Positions 36,872-46,035 of a DNA stretch of 64,000 bases are shown here, one piece after another. Location: NCBI GenBank assembly GCA_965205255.1, contig OZ242051.1:620001-684000 (forward strand). The letters run 5' to 3'. Numbering within the stretch: position 1 is the first letter of the stretch; each line of letters begins with the position of its first letter. The notes under the pieces were generated by a model that searched no databases, was not told the origin of the DNA, and saw only the letters and a program-made list of their open reading frames with translations. The position numbers and the translations under genes were made by a program. Origin of the DNA: G965205255 sp965205255 (GTDB lineage: Bacteria; Pseudomonadota; Gammaproteobacteria; Pseudomonadales; Endozoicomonadaceae).

Positions 36872-38650
36872 TTACACTGCTTTTTGAAGGGTTAATATGA
36901 TATGCATATTGCCGGGCAATACGCCGTTAGTCACAATTTTATAACCCGGCGAGGCAATCTTCTGGTTTGCAAGATGGTACTCGTAGTGGTAGTCATACCA
37001 GTGATCTGGGTCCGTCACGCTAGTAGGGTTTAGGTTGTGACCGTTAACAATAAAATGATGGTCGTTAGAATGATGATGATGAAACAGGTCGGCAATAACA
37101 AGAACGTCTGTAATAGTTCCGAGTGTTTTACTCGTGTACGTTGCGGTAGTTCCTCCAAAATCTGCTTTTTCTTCGACTGTTCTGTCCTGTGGCGTTAAGT
37201 GAATGCCTCTGTTAATGGTTTGCGTGAGTAGCTCTGGTGCATCAGTCATCCCGCCGCTGTCTGTTAACGATCGTTTGCCCCAGTTATTTACTGTCATCTG
37301 ACATACATTCCCTTGGGTATCTCTGAGGATTGCTTCAGCGGGTAAACTTTTATTCCAGGCAGGTACATAATAAGTACCGGTTTTCACCAGTCCGGTTTCA
37401 AAAACAAGGTTCTTTCTTTTATCCGGATAAATAATATCCGTCTCATAGTTTTCCTGATAAATACCAGCAGCATTGGTAACCGGTGGCAATATATAGGCAT
37501 ATTTGATGGTAGAGCCCGGTATACGCGGGCTATATTTGCTAATGCTGGTCACGACCGTTTTGGCATAAATATGATTGTTCACGCCTGGCGTGTAGGTAAA
37601 ACTGTAGCGTACTCCCGAAGGCATCTGAATATCAGTCAAGTGATTTTTGCTGTTGTATTCCATACGCCAGACTCCTCCGCCTGGCCTGGTAATGCTGCTC
37701 AGACGGTGAGCGTTGTCATATCCGAATGACCATACCGATTTACCCAATGTCATGCTGGTAATACGGTAGGGGTTATTCACATCAGTGTCACTGCCGACAT
37801 GGGCAAACGTTACTGTCACGCCATGATTACTGCTAACCGTTGTCGGGATATAAGCATGTGGGTTCTGAGAATATACTTGCTGGTATGTATAAGTAATCAC
37901 TGTACTGCCATGGGTACTGGTAATTTTTTGTATATTATGATCAACCGTGTAAGTGACCCCTTCAGGAGAGGTCACACTGCCTTTAAAAAAGGGAAAATCA
38001 TTAATATTTGCCACATTATATGTCTGAAGCATTCCCTTCCAATGATCTTTGGAATAATGCAAAGTCTGACTGACAGTAGGTGTACAACCTGTGGCATCAG
38101 GATAAAACATATGACTACTACCATCCGGCAGCAGGAACACCGGATAGTTACAAATATGACCCCAAAACGGACTGTCTTTGCCAATAGAAGGCATTAATCC
38201 GGAAAAAATATCCCAACCATTATCCAGAGAAATAGTATTACCGGCCGGATTACCGTCGGTACGGTAATGTAGTGTCACATTTAAAGGCAGACCGTCATTC
38301 TGCGGAATGCTGATCAAAGGAATATTAATAGACAGCATACCTGTGGCCGGGTTCACACTCACCTCTTTCGCCGTTTTATCAGTAAAGCTGACTGATGACT
38401 CTGGGTTCAGTTTGGGTGGCTGGGGCATATCGCCAATGAGCGTCATTGGCTGAGTACTGGCCGCTTGCTTATCAGAGGCTTCAGAGGTAGGTGGTGCCTT
38501 GTCGGGTTGTTTATTTTTCGTTGATGTCACATGGTGTGCGGGTGACTCTTTGGCAGCAGGTGTTGTCTGCTTACCCCCATTATCTCCTGCAAAGGCACTG
38601 CTGGTAAACAGAGTGCTGCACAGAAGTACAATTATTTGTCGTTTGTTCAT
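36872..38650 (-). CDS. Secreted Rhs/TcB-like N-terminal protein with His-rich C-terminal module
   Basis: 592 residues: signal peptide (MNKRQIIVLLCSTLFTSSAFA), a Pro/Thr/Lys linker to about 85, then FTDKTAKEVSVNPATGMLSI and IPQNDGLPLNVTLHYRTDG, the opening of YD-type barrels as in SpvB/TcB and large secreted Rhs proteins. YD-like strands follow (YDNAHRLSSITRPGGG, WRMEYNSKNHLTDIQMPSGV). The last 97 residues are the His-rich module (IADLFHHHHSNDHHFIVNG) shared with the next gene. First gene of the operon. Together the three genes cover the parts that usually make a single large Rhs protein. Confidence 0.75.
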   Translation of the reverse strand: MNKRQIIVLLCSTLFTSSAFAGDNGGKQTTPAAKESPAHHVTSTKNKQPDKAPPTSEASDKQAASTQPMTLIGDMPQPPKLNPESSVSFTDKTAKEVSVNPATGMLSINIPLISIPQNDGLPLNVTLHYRTDGNPAGNTISLDNGWDIFSGLMPSIGKDSPFWGHICNYPVFLLPDGSSHMFYPDATGCTPTVSQTLHYSKDHWKGMLQTYNVANINDFPFFKGSVTSPEGVTYTVDHNIQKITSTHGSTVITYTYQQVYSQNPHAYIPTTVSSNHGVTVTFAHVGSDTDVNNPYRITSMTLGKSVWSFGYDNAHRLSSITRPGGGVWRMEYNSKNHLTDIQMPSGVRYSFTYTPGVNNHIYAKTVVTSISKYSPRIPGSTIKYAYILPPVTNAAGIYQENYETDIIYPDKRKNLVFETGLVKTGTYYVPAWNKSLPAEAILRDTQGNVCQMTVNNWGKRSLTDSGGMTDAPELLTQTINRGIHLTPQDRTVEEKADFGGTTATYTSKTLGTITDVLVIADLFHHHHSNDHHFIVNGHNLNPTSVTDPDHWYDYHYEYHLANQKIASPGYKIVTNGVLPGNMHIILTLQKAV

Positions 38651-38781
38651 AAATACAGGTAACTTGTAGCTTGGTTAATAATTACTTTTGATTATAATCG
38701 TGCGTTATCATACGCATTTCACGGAGCGTTTTCTACAAGATTTAATTTTTATTGTGTGGTGTGGTTTGTGAAGTATCTTAA

Positions 38782-38806
38782 GACTGACACACTACTTGTG
38801 TCAGTC
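38782..38806. terminator. Perfect hairpin upstream of the Rhs operon
   Basis: Ten-base perfect stem GACTGACACA / TGTGTCAGTC with loop CTACT, followed on the plus strand by CTTTT. Minus-strand flank is only weakly T-rich. It may end transcription from the IS/SNF2 remnants or insulate the operon promoter. Confidence 0.5.
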
Positions 38807-38877
38807 CTTTTGTGGTTTTTAGTTTTATGAAGCTGCGCTGATGTCATTTGTGGATCACCAGCTACAGAATGTCTGTT

Positions 38878-38998
38878 TTATTGCAACGACACCAGATTAT
38901 CTATTTCTTTATCTGATAATTCCGTAATCCATTGCTCACCACTGGCCACAGTAGGATTGTCCAATGTCTTTTTACCCTGAATCACGGCATCAATTTTT
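38878..38998 (-). pseudogene. C-terminal stump of an SNF2-family helicase
   Basis: Forty codons ending in TAA read KIDAVIQGKKTLDNPTVASG then EQWITELSDKEIDNLVSLQ. The pattern (a GKK-x(3)-D motif, then W-x-TELS-x-x-E and a short hydrophobic end) is typical of the extreme C-terminus of SNF2/DEAD-type helicases. The fragment is cut at an IS6-type terminus, so the rest of the gene was lost by insertion and deletion. No product expected. Confidence 0.55.
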
Positions 38999-39270
38999 GG
39001 TTCTGTTGCAAACTCGATCATAAGCTGAACAGTTTTCCTCTTTCAGACGCAATTATCCTGCCAGTGCATAAAACTGCTCAAAGGCAGGGCGATCACTTCC
39101 ATCACAATGCTGACCTTTTTTCAGCATTCGCCAGTACTCATTTCCGGCAATAGTGGCAGAGGCTCCTTCCACTGATTTAAACCCCAGCGCTTGCCACATC
39201 TTTCTCTTAATAGACCTGTGACTCTATTCAACGATATTATTCAGATATTTTACCTGTAAAATATCTGAAT
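38999..39270 (-). mobile_element. IS6-family remnant (transposase C-terminus plus one end)
   Basis: Starts with an IS6-type terminus, GGTTCTGTTGCAAA, on the plus strand. The minus strand reads ILQVKYLNNIVE-stop-SHRSIKRKM, WQALGFKSVEGASATIAGN and EYWRMLKKGQHC, the conserved end of IS6/IS26-type transposases. A TAG replaces the usual Gln codon in NNIVEQ. The 5' part is missing because an IS982 terminus begins at 39271. A coding palindrome (TTATTCAGATATTTTA and its complement) lies at the junction. Confidence 0.75.
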
Positions 39271-39666
39271 AACCTCAGTTCGACGTAACTACACAGAAAC
39301 TAAGTCTGTATATTAAATGTTCAGCGAAGGCGTTTTCTCTTTGTAAGCATAAGCAATCAATCCACTGATCAGATTGACCATAAAATTGGCCTTGGAACGG
39401 TGTCTTGAATGCTCAATCTGACAGATGTTTTTAAGCTGATCGTCAATGGTTTCAATGATCGAGCGCCCTTTCAACAACATCTTATTGAGCAAGGTGATCA
39501 GCCTGGGTTTCATGTTTTCTTATGGGTAGTGATGAGTTCAACCCCGTATTTATCCAGTAGCAATGCAGCCTTTTCTTTGGAGATATAGCCTTTACCGCCA
39601 AAGATTTTGCCAAAAAGAACATTGCACATCTCATCCAATATAGAACGGTCATCGGTGTTACCTGAG
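39271..39666 (-). mobile_element. Truncated IS982 copy
   Basis: Keeps the left terminus AACCTCAGTTCGACGTAA and the last third of the transposase, then stops abruptly at the CCTGAG matching mid-gene sequence of the copy at 28118-29096. Its reading frame is broken by loss of one T in a run near 39514, whereas the site that is frameshifted in the other copy is intact here. Neither copy is autonomous. Confidence 0.85.
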
Positions 39667-39907
39667 GTTTTAATAGAACAACAGATGAATCATTTCATCC
39701 GTTGTAAAATAACGGTTGCAGATAGTAAGAAGCAAATATCTACTAACATCATCCAAGGCAGTGTAACTGTCATAGATAAAAAAGGAAGTCAGTGCAATAA
39801 ACACCTGTTTTAAATTGTACTATCTCAGACCTGATCTGACAGTTAACCGTTTTTCATTGCTTAATAGCCTACGTTTAAATTCGATTATTTTCCGGGAGGA
39901 TTACCCA
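39667..39907. other. Intergenic stretch after the IS scars
   Basis: About 240 bases with no supported gene. A frame through 39680-39813 reads somewhat protein-like (NHFIRCKITVADSKKQ) but starts inside the IS982 remnant. Confidence 0.4.
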
Positions 39908-41098
39908 TTAATTAGTGGTTACTTTAAAAGGAGTGAAGTTTATGAGATTTTCAAAATCAGTTTTGAGAATCTCATAATTATTATTTTCCGCTACGATTGT
40001 TGCCCCAATATCTCGTAAACTTAGCGGATTTCTCATCTCATCACCAACTAAATATTTTAATTGTAAATCATAACAGGAAGAAATATTAGGGTGGATAAGT
40101 ACTTCTATAACACCTGCCTTAGTAGGAAACAGACCGGCAAAATAGCGCATATCCCCCTCTTCTTGAAAAAGAGTATTAATAGTTGAAACATCATTAACTT
40201 CTACCAGAAAAGCCAAATCTATCATATTCATCTTAAATTGTTTTTTATACAAAGGTACGACAAGAGCACCAGGAGTGCGAGCAGCACTTTCAAGAAATAT
40301 CATTTCACCCTGATCAGAAATAAATATCTCCGTATGCGCTGGACCATCAGTAAGTCCTAAAGTATTAAGACATTTTTTGGTGAAACTCTTAAGACTTATA
40401 TCAAGTTGACTATTAGTCTGTAATGGCATGGAAAGACACGATTTTCCATATTGAAACTCCAAATTAGGAGCCGTGTATTCACATGCAGCCTGAAAAATTA
40501 TCTCTGAGTCCATCAATAACATATCTACATGATAAAGCTTGCCTGATACAAACTCCTCATATTGATACTCCATATCAAGCATACATAAAGAAAATTTTTC
40601 AAATTCTACTTTATTATTGATAATGACAACACCTAATGCCCCCAAAGCACCACAAGGCTTTAATACAAAGGGAGTACCAACCTGTCCTTGAATCTGTTCA
40701 AAAGTAATATTACTACTAAAAAGTCCAAACTTGGGCGCCCTTATATTATTGTTTAATAATATGGACTTCATCAATGTTTTATCTCGGAATCTGTGAGCAA
40801 TATTAGGTTTTAGCCCTCTAAGACCTAATTCAGAACGCAAATAAGCAGCGTCTAACAAATAGTCCTCCGAAATACAAAATATTCTTGTATCCAAAACATC
40901 TAAATTTTCTTTCTCTAGAAGAGAAAGGCACTCATTGGAAGATGAAAAACAGATAATTTTTTTTGCGGTTTTTTTTATGGTTTCAGAAAGGTTAACAGCA
41001 TCACTATTTTCTATGAGTACAGTAACATCATGCTTTTCTAACAATTTTTTTGAAATAGCATTTGTTTTTAATGCTGTATTAAATACGATAATATTCAA
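39908..41098 (-). CDS. ATP-grasp ligase (amino-acid/dipeptide ligase type)
   Basis: A 396-residue ATP-grasp enzyme. An N-terminal Rossmann-like domain (MNIIVFNTALKTNAI) is followed by the ATP-binding lobes: FRDKTLMKSILLNNNI, the phosphate loop PFVLKPCGALGALGVVII, YEEFVSGKLYHVDML, and the metal-binding EIFISDQGEMIFLESAARTP (Glu and the E-x-A-x-R triad). This resembles carbamoyl-phosphate-synthase-like and BacD/DdaF-type ligases that activate a carboxylate as acyl phosphate and join it to an amine. Start overlaps the MFS stop by four bases (ATGA), so they are coupled. It is last in a three-gene operon and probably joins the hydroxylated amino acid to a partner. Substrate unknown. Confidence 0.85.
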   Translation of the reverse strand: MNIIVFNTALKTNAISKKLLEKHDVTVLIENSDAVNLSETIKKTAKKIICFSSSNECLSLLEKENLDVLDTRIFCISEDYLLDAAYLRSELGLRGLKPNIAHRFRDKTLMKSILLNNNIRAPKFGLFSSNITFEQIQGQVGTPFVLKPCGALGALGVVIINNKVEFEKFSLCMLDMEYQYEEFVSGKLYHVDMLLMDSEIIFQAACEYTAPNLEFQYGKSCLSMPLQTNSQLDISLKSFTKKCLNTLGLTDGPAHTEIFISDQGEMIFLESAARTPGALVVPLYKKQFKMNMIDLAFLVEVNDVSTINTLFQEEGDMRYFAGLFPTKAGVIEVLIHPNISSCYDLQLKYLVGDEMRNPLSLRDIGATIVAENNNYEILKTDFENLINFTPFKVTTN

Positions 41099-42225
41099 AA
41101 TTTATCCCTAATATGCATAATAGTCAGTATTAATATAGAAATACCACCAAGAAAGAATACAAAATCCCATAGAAATGAATAGCTTATAGAAATAATAAAG
41201 CCACTAACTAAAGGGGTGATAACATCCGATACAGAAAAAACAAACTGATATGAAGAAATAGTTTTTCCATTACTAAGTGGAGTTACATCTAATAATTCTT
41301 TAAGAATCGGTACAAAAAGAACAATTTCTCCTAATGTCCACACAATGGAAGAAATGTAAAGACCAAACTCACTGTTTATCCACTTAGACCCACCAATACC
41401 TACTGTAATAAGAAAAACACCCAAGATAGACTGTAACTTTTTATCTGTTTTTTTTAATGCTTGATTTATAGGTACTTGTAGTAAGACAATCATAAAACCA
41501 CTAATAGCAAACATATTACCAATGGCTATTTGAGTTACTTTAATCTCTTCTTTCATATAAAGTGTATAAAAATTAGAAATAAGGCTAATGGCAAATAGGG
41601 AAAAAAGTAGGGCACAAAGCAATAATGTATAACAGATAGGAGAAGCGTTAGGGTTTTTATCTACCCGGACTTGTTTTTTTTCTTTATCAACTCTTATTTT
41701 TGATGAAGGAATCAAATAGCTTGATCCTAGAGTCGATATACCGGCAACCATTAAATAATAAATGAAATTAATATTACCTAGATGTAAAAATAATCCTGCT
41801 AACCACCCTCCAACAGCAAATCCAAGATTAAGAATTAAACGTCTATAAGACAGTTTTAACTCCATTTCTTTAGAAAGATAAGTATGTGTAATCGAAGCAA
41901 GATATATTGATCTGAGTATTGATAGAGATAAACCAGCAAATAAAAAACTATCTGAAACTAAAATATGACTTTTGCTAGTGAATCCAATCGGGGCAAATAA
42001 CCAAAAGATTGAAACCAATACAGCTAGTAAACGATGACTAAAATAATCTGTTAACAAGCCACCAACTAAAGAGCCGATAAGACCACCAACTCCCATCAAA
42101 GTTATTGGAAGAATAATCTGCTCAGGAGAGTATCCTCTTGAGGATAAGTATATGGTTGAAAGGGACATTCCTCCCTGTATTAATGCCGTAAATCCAACAG
42201 CAATAAAAACACCATTCAACCGCAT
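41095..42225 (-). CDS. MFS transporter, probable exporter of the operon product
   Basis: A 376-residue inner-membrane protein with about eleven to twelve membrane segments. It carries the MFS loop motif between helices 2 and 3 (GGLIGSLVGGLLTDYFSHR) and a charged central loop (KIRVDKEKKQVRVDKNPN) that divides the two six-helix halves. It overlaps the oxygenase gene by ten bases and the ATP-grasp gene by four, so all three are translated together. Placed between biosynthetic enzymes, it is most simply read as the efflux and self-protection pump; uptake of a precursor is an alternative. Confidence 0.85.
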   Translation of the reverse strand: MRLNGVFIAVGFTALIQGGMSLSTIYLSSRGYSPEQIILPITLMGVGGLIGSLVGGLLTDYFSHRLLAVLVSIFWLFAPIGFTSKSHILVSDSFLFAGLSLSILRSIYLASITHTYLSKEMELKLSYRRLILNLGFAVGGWLAGLFLHLGNINFIYYLMVAGISTLGSSYLIPSSKIRVDKEKKQVRVDKNPNASPICYTLLLCALLFSLFAISLISNFYTLYMKEEIKVTQIAIGNMFAISGFMIVLLQVPINQALKKTDKKLQSILGVFLITVGIGGSKWINSEFGLYISSIVWTLGEIVLFVPILKELLDVTPLSNGKTISSYQFVFSVSDVITPLVSGFIISISYSFLWDFVFFLGGISILILTIMHIRDKF

Positions 42226-43253
42226 AGCGCTTCTTTAACTGGTGTAAAAATACAGTGTTTCTCGTTTTTCCAATCCCTGAATCCCCATAAATGATCTGTA
42301 ACAAATATACGCTGGATCCATCGACTAGGTCTTCCTAAATCATCGAAATAAGGTTCGAATGGTGTTCTTGAATGCAGAGTAAAACGATTATCAATATAAA
42401 TTGCTTCCCCTGGTTGAACAACAAAACCAACCGAAACACTACTAATGGCTCGATGAAAAGCACTAAATGCTCTTTTTGCATCTTGATGTAAGGGGTGGAC
42501 CATATCATCATAAAAAGCTGCATTAATGATTGGTCTATCTCTTGAACCAAGAATCATTGGAACGGGTTTGGAATATGTATGCTTATGTTCCAATATTTCA
42601 CGCCATCGTTTTGGCACTCGAATAATATAAGAATGAGACTTTAGCTGTTCGATATCATCTTCAGAAAGTAAGGATAAGGCCAATCTAGCATCAGATACTT
42701 GAGTTAGTGGAGGTGTATTAACCTCATTACGAACACCTGTCAATATCAATCCCTTTGGAGTACATCCATCACTAAAAATATACCTCATTGCAGAATTTTC
42801 TATGTGGAAATCAAGCTTTTTTCGTGAGCCAAGTCCAGTAAAACTATCAAGAGAAGACTTATCAGGAATTAGGTTATTAACTAAGCTACTACTTTCTGTA
42901 GATACTGCATAAGGTTCACCAAATAGAAGTGCCAAAGAACACAGTATATTTTCACTAACTGATGTCTTTTTTTCTCTAGAAGGAAGACCATATTTTGGTG
43001 TTGAAGGCAATTCTTTATCTATAGGTAAATTCTTCAATATAACAGCAGGTGGTGGAGAAAAGGAGTTCTTACATTCATAAATTAAATCTAAAAGTAATGG
43101 TGGAAACATAGATCCCACTATTTTTCTTAAGTTCTTCAAATAATTTTTATAACAATCTTGAGGATACTTATAATCTAAAAGACATGTTAACAACTCATCT
43201 TTAACATTATCGCTTAAAGTATATTCTAAACATGTTGTTTTTAAGTCAGCCAA
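42216..43253 (-). CDS. Fe(II)/2-oxoglutarate oxygenase of the VioC/AsnO clavaminate-synthase-like type
   Basis: A 345-residue protein with the facial triad His150-x-Glu152 (DFHIENS) and His294 (FTLHSRTPF), plus an Arg near 311-315 (RWIQRIF) to hold 2-oxoglutarate. The H-x-E variant, spacing and length match VioC, AsnO and related enzymes that beta-hydroxylate free arginine or asparagine in antibiotic pathways, rather than TauD. The start is a TTG, seven bases after an AGG formed at the end of a hexanucleotide repeat tract. No ATG or GTG exists upstream in frame before a stop. First gene of an operon with MFS and ATP-grasp genes. The substrate is not determined. Confidence 0.85.
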   Translation of the reverse strand: MADLKTTCLEYTLSDNVKDELLTCLLDYKYPQDCYKNYLKNLRKIVGSMFPPLLLDLIYECKNSFSPPPAVILKNLPIDKELPSTPKYGLPSREKKTSVSENILCSLALLFGEPYAVSTESSSLVNNLIPDKSSLDSFTGLGSRKKLDFHIENSAMRYIFSDGCTPKGLILTGVRNEVNTPPLTQVSDARLALSLLSEDDIEQLKSHSYIIRVPKRWREILEHKHTYSKPVPMILGSRDRPIINAAFYDDMVHPLHQDAKRAFSAFHRAISSVSVGFVVQPGEAIYIDNRFTLHSRTPFEPYFDDLGRPSRWIQRIFVTDHLWGFRDWKNEKHCIFTPVKEALCG

Positions 43254-43261
43254 AACTATAC

Positions 43262-43324
43262 CTACATCTACATCTACATCTACATCTACATCTACATCTA
43301 CATCTACATCTACATCTACATCTA
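43262..43324 (-). repeat. Hexanucleotide tandem repeat (about 10.5 units) in the oxygenase leader
   Basis: Ten perfect CTACAT units plus a half unit on the plus strand; GATGTA in the sense of the operon. It ends nine bases before the TTG start and supplies the AGG that can act as ribosome-binding site. Because the unit is six bases, slippage would change leader length but not reading frame. Confidence 0.95.
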
Positions 43325-43333
43325 TAAAACAAC

Positions 43334-43361
43334 ATAATACTTTTATAATAATAAAAGTAAA
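43334..43361 (-). promoter_or_regulatory. Candidate sigma-70 promoter of the oxygenase operon
   Basis: On the minus strand TTTACT and TATTAT are separated by 16 bases, just upstream of the hexanucleotide tract. Transcription from here would put the whole tract in the 5' leader. AT-richness makes chance matches common. Confidence 0.4.
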
Positions 43362-43530
43362 GAGAAATAATCGTATTATTTATACCGTCACATTATCTGA
43401 AGATTTATTGTCATGGCTAGTTTACCCAATAATAAAAGGACTTGCTCTGATGGTAATTCTCTCGGGAAGTATTAAGAGATTTGCACAGTTGTTGTCGTAA
43501 TAGTTTATGTGATTGTTTAACTGTGGTCAT

Positions 43531-43564
43531 CCATTGTGCTCGGTCTACTGACCGAGCACAATGG
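43531..43564. repeat. Perfect 15-base palindrome
   Basis: CCATTGTGCTCGGTC and GACCGAGCACAATGG around a TACT loop. No T-run on either side. It lies between the oxygenase promoter region and an IS3 remnant, and could be a transposon end, a strong RNA hairpin or a protein-binding dyad. Confidence 0.7.
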
Positions 43565-43673
43565 CTACAAAATCATTTTCCACTGTCAATTTACCGATTT
43601 TTTCGTGTAAGGTTTGCAACTGTTTATCACTTGTTTTTTTCTCTGGAGTCTAAAAATAGTTAAGGAGCCGGAT

Positions 43674-43870
43674 TCAACACTTATTTTTCCATTGTTTAAT
43701 CTGACTGGCATGAACCTTGAAAGTGTCTGCCAACTTACTGATGGTCTGATCACCTTTGAACGTTGGCATGGAATAATCTATCTTTCTGCCTACAAGCAGA
43801 GAAAACTCCACCTTTCTTTCGAAAACTCTGTGGTAAATTCTGTGCTTTTAGGTCTGAATTCTCTTTCCCT
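43674..43870 (-). pseudogene. IS3-family OrfA remnant
   Basis: The minus strand reads TFKGDQTISKLADTFKVHAS followed by QIKQWKNKC and a stop. This is the helix-turn-helix of IS3-type OrfA proteins (compare GEKTISELA...VHPNQI..WK). Upstream, REFRPKSTEFTTEFSKER in another frame matches the normal OrfA start (KRRKFSPEFK), so the gene is frameshifted and truncated. No OrfB is present. Confidence 0.6.
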
Positions 43871-43984
43871 GATAGTTGCAACGACGACATTTAATTTTAA
43901 TGATTGCTACTTAAAACTCCGTTGCCGTATAAAGTTTTTCTTTACACAGCGTTAGTTTAATTCAGCATCACCCAGACTTTGATG

Positions 43985-45502
<1,518 letters not shown>

Positions 45503-46035
45503 TGATACATTCCTTTGTATGAATTCATGAGAACTAAATTTTATTTCCTCTCTTGAGGGTAGTTTTTTTGCAACTACACTGAAAAGTCTCCCTGACAATC
45601 TTCCATTCCATTGACAGCTTGAAACACTAACAGAGCTTAATCTGCTCATAAATAACGTATTCCTGCTGAAAGATAGTGTCAAAATATCAGCTATCAAGGA
45701 GGTGACATTGCTTGGTGACAGAATAAAGGTTTCCCTACCTTAATAAACACTTCGCCGAATAAATAAGACAATAATAGAGTTTGGTTTTTCACATCAAATT
45801 AAGATAAATAGTTATCCTTTCAGATGTGCTTGTGAGATTTACAAAGTCTTATACCAAAATCTGTTTCATAACAGTAGTTAGAATAGATTTTGGTATAAGA
45901 ATACTGATCACGGCTTTCTTTTCTGTACGGTCGATTGGTGAAACAATCTAGCAAAGTTATGTTGTGTTTTTTTATTCTTAACACCGGGTTGATTCGTAGC
46001 ATTCGTTACAACCTCGGCGTTACCTTCATCAATAA
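45503..46035. other. Intergenic region with a short repeat derivative
   Basis: 533 bases. The part next to 45502 is the upstream extension of the secreted-protein frame, judged non-coding. A 46-base deleted form of the dispersed repeat lies at 45851-45896. A 60-codon minus-strand frame (45820-46002) overlaps this repeat and is not called. Confidence 0.5.
45851..45896. repeat. Short derivative E of the dispersed repeat (46 bp)
   Basis: ATACCAAAATCTGTTTC joined directly to ATAACAGTAGTTAGAA...GATTTTGGTAT. Both ends of the 160-base family are present and the interior is deleted. Confidence 0.75.

Noticed and set aside
32164..38650. Type VI secretion Rhs locus
   Set aside because: No PAAR, VgrG or chaperone gene nearby, and each protein has a Sec signal peptide instead.
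39607..39813. A 68-codon plus-strand frame after the IS982 scar
   Set aside because: It starts inside the IS982 remnant and has no ribosome-binding site.
43262..43324. CRISPR array or coding (Asp-Val)n extension
   Set aside because: The unit is six bases with no spacers. The Asp-Val frame has no start codon before an upstream stop, so the tract is treated as leader.
43614..43955. A 113-codon plus-strand frame
   Set aside because: The other strand carries recognisable IS3 OrfA sequence, so this is an antisense shadow of a transposase remnant.
45503..45697. 65-codon upstream extension of the Pro-Val stalk protein
   Set aside because: The signal peptide and AAAGGA at 45502 set the start; the extension has no export signal or family-like sequence.
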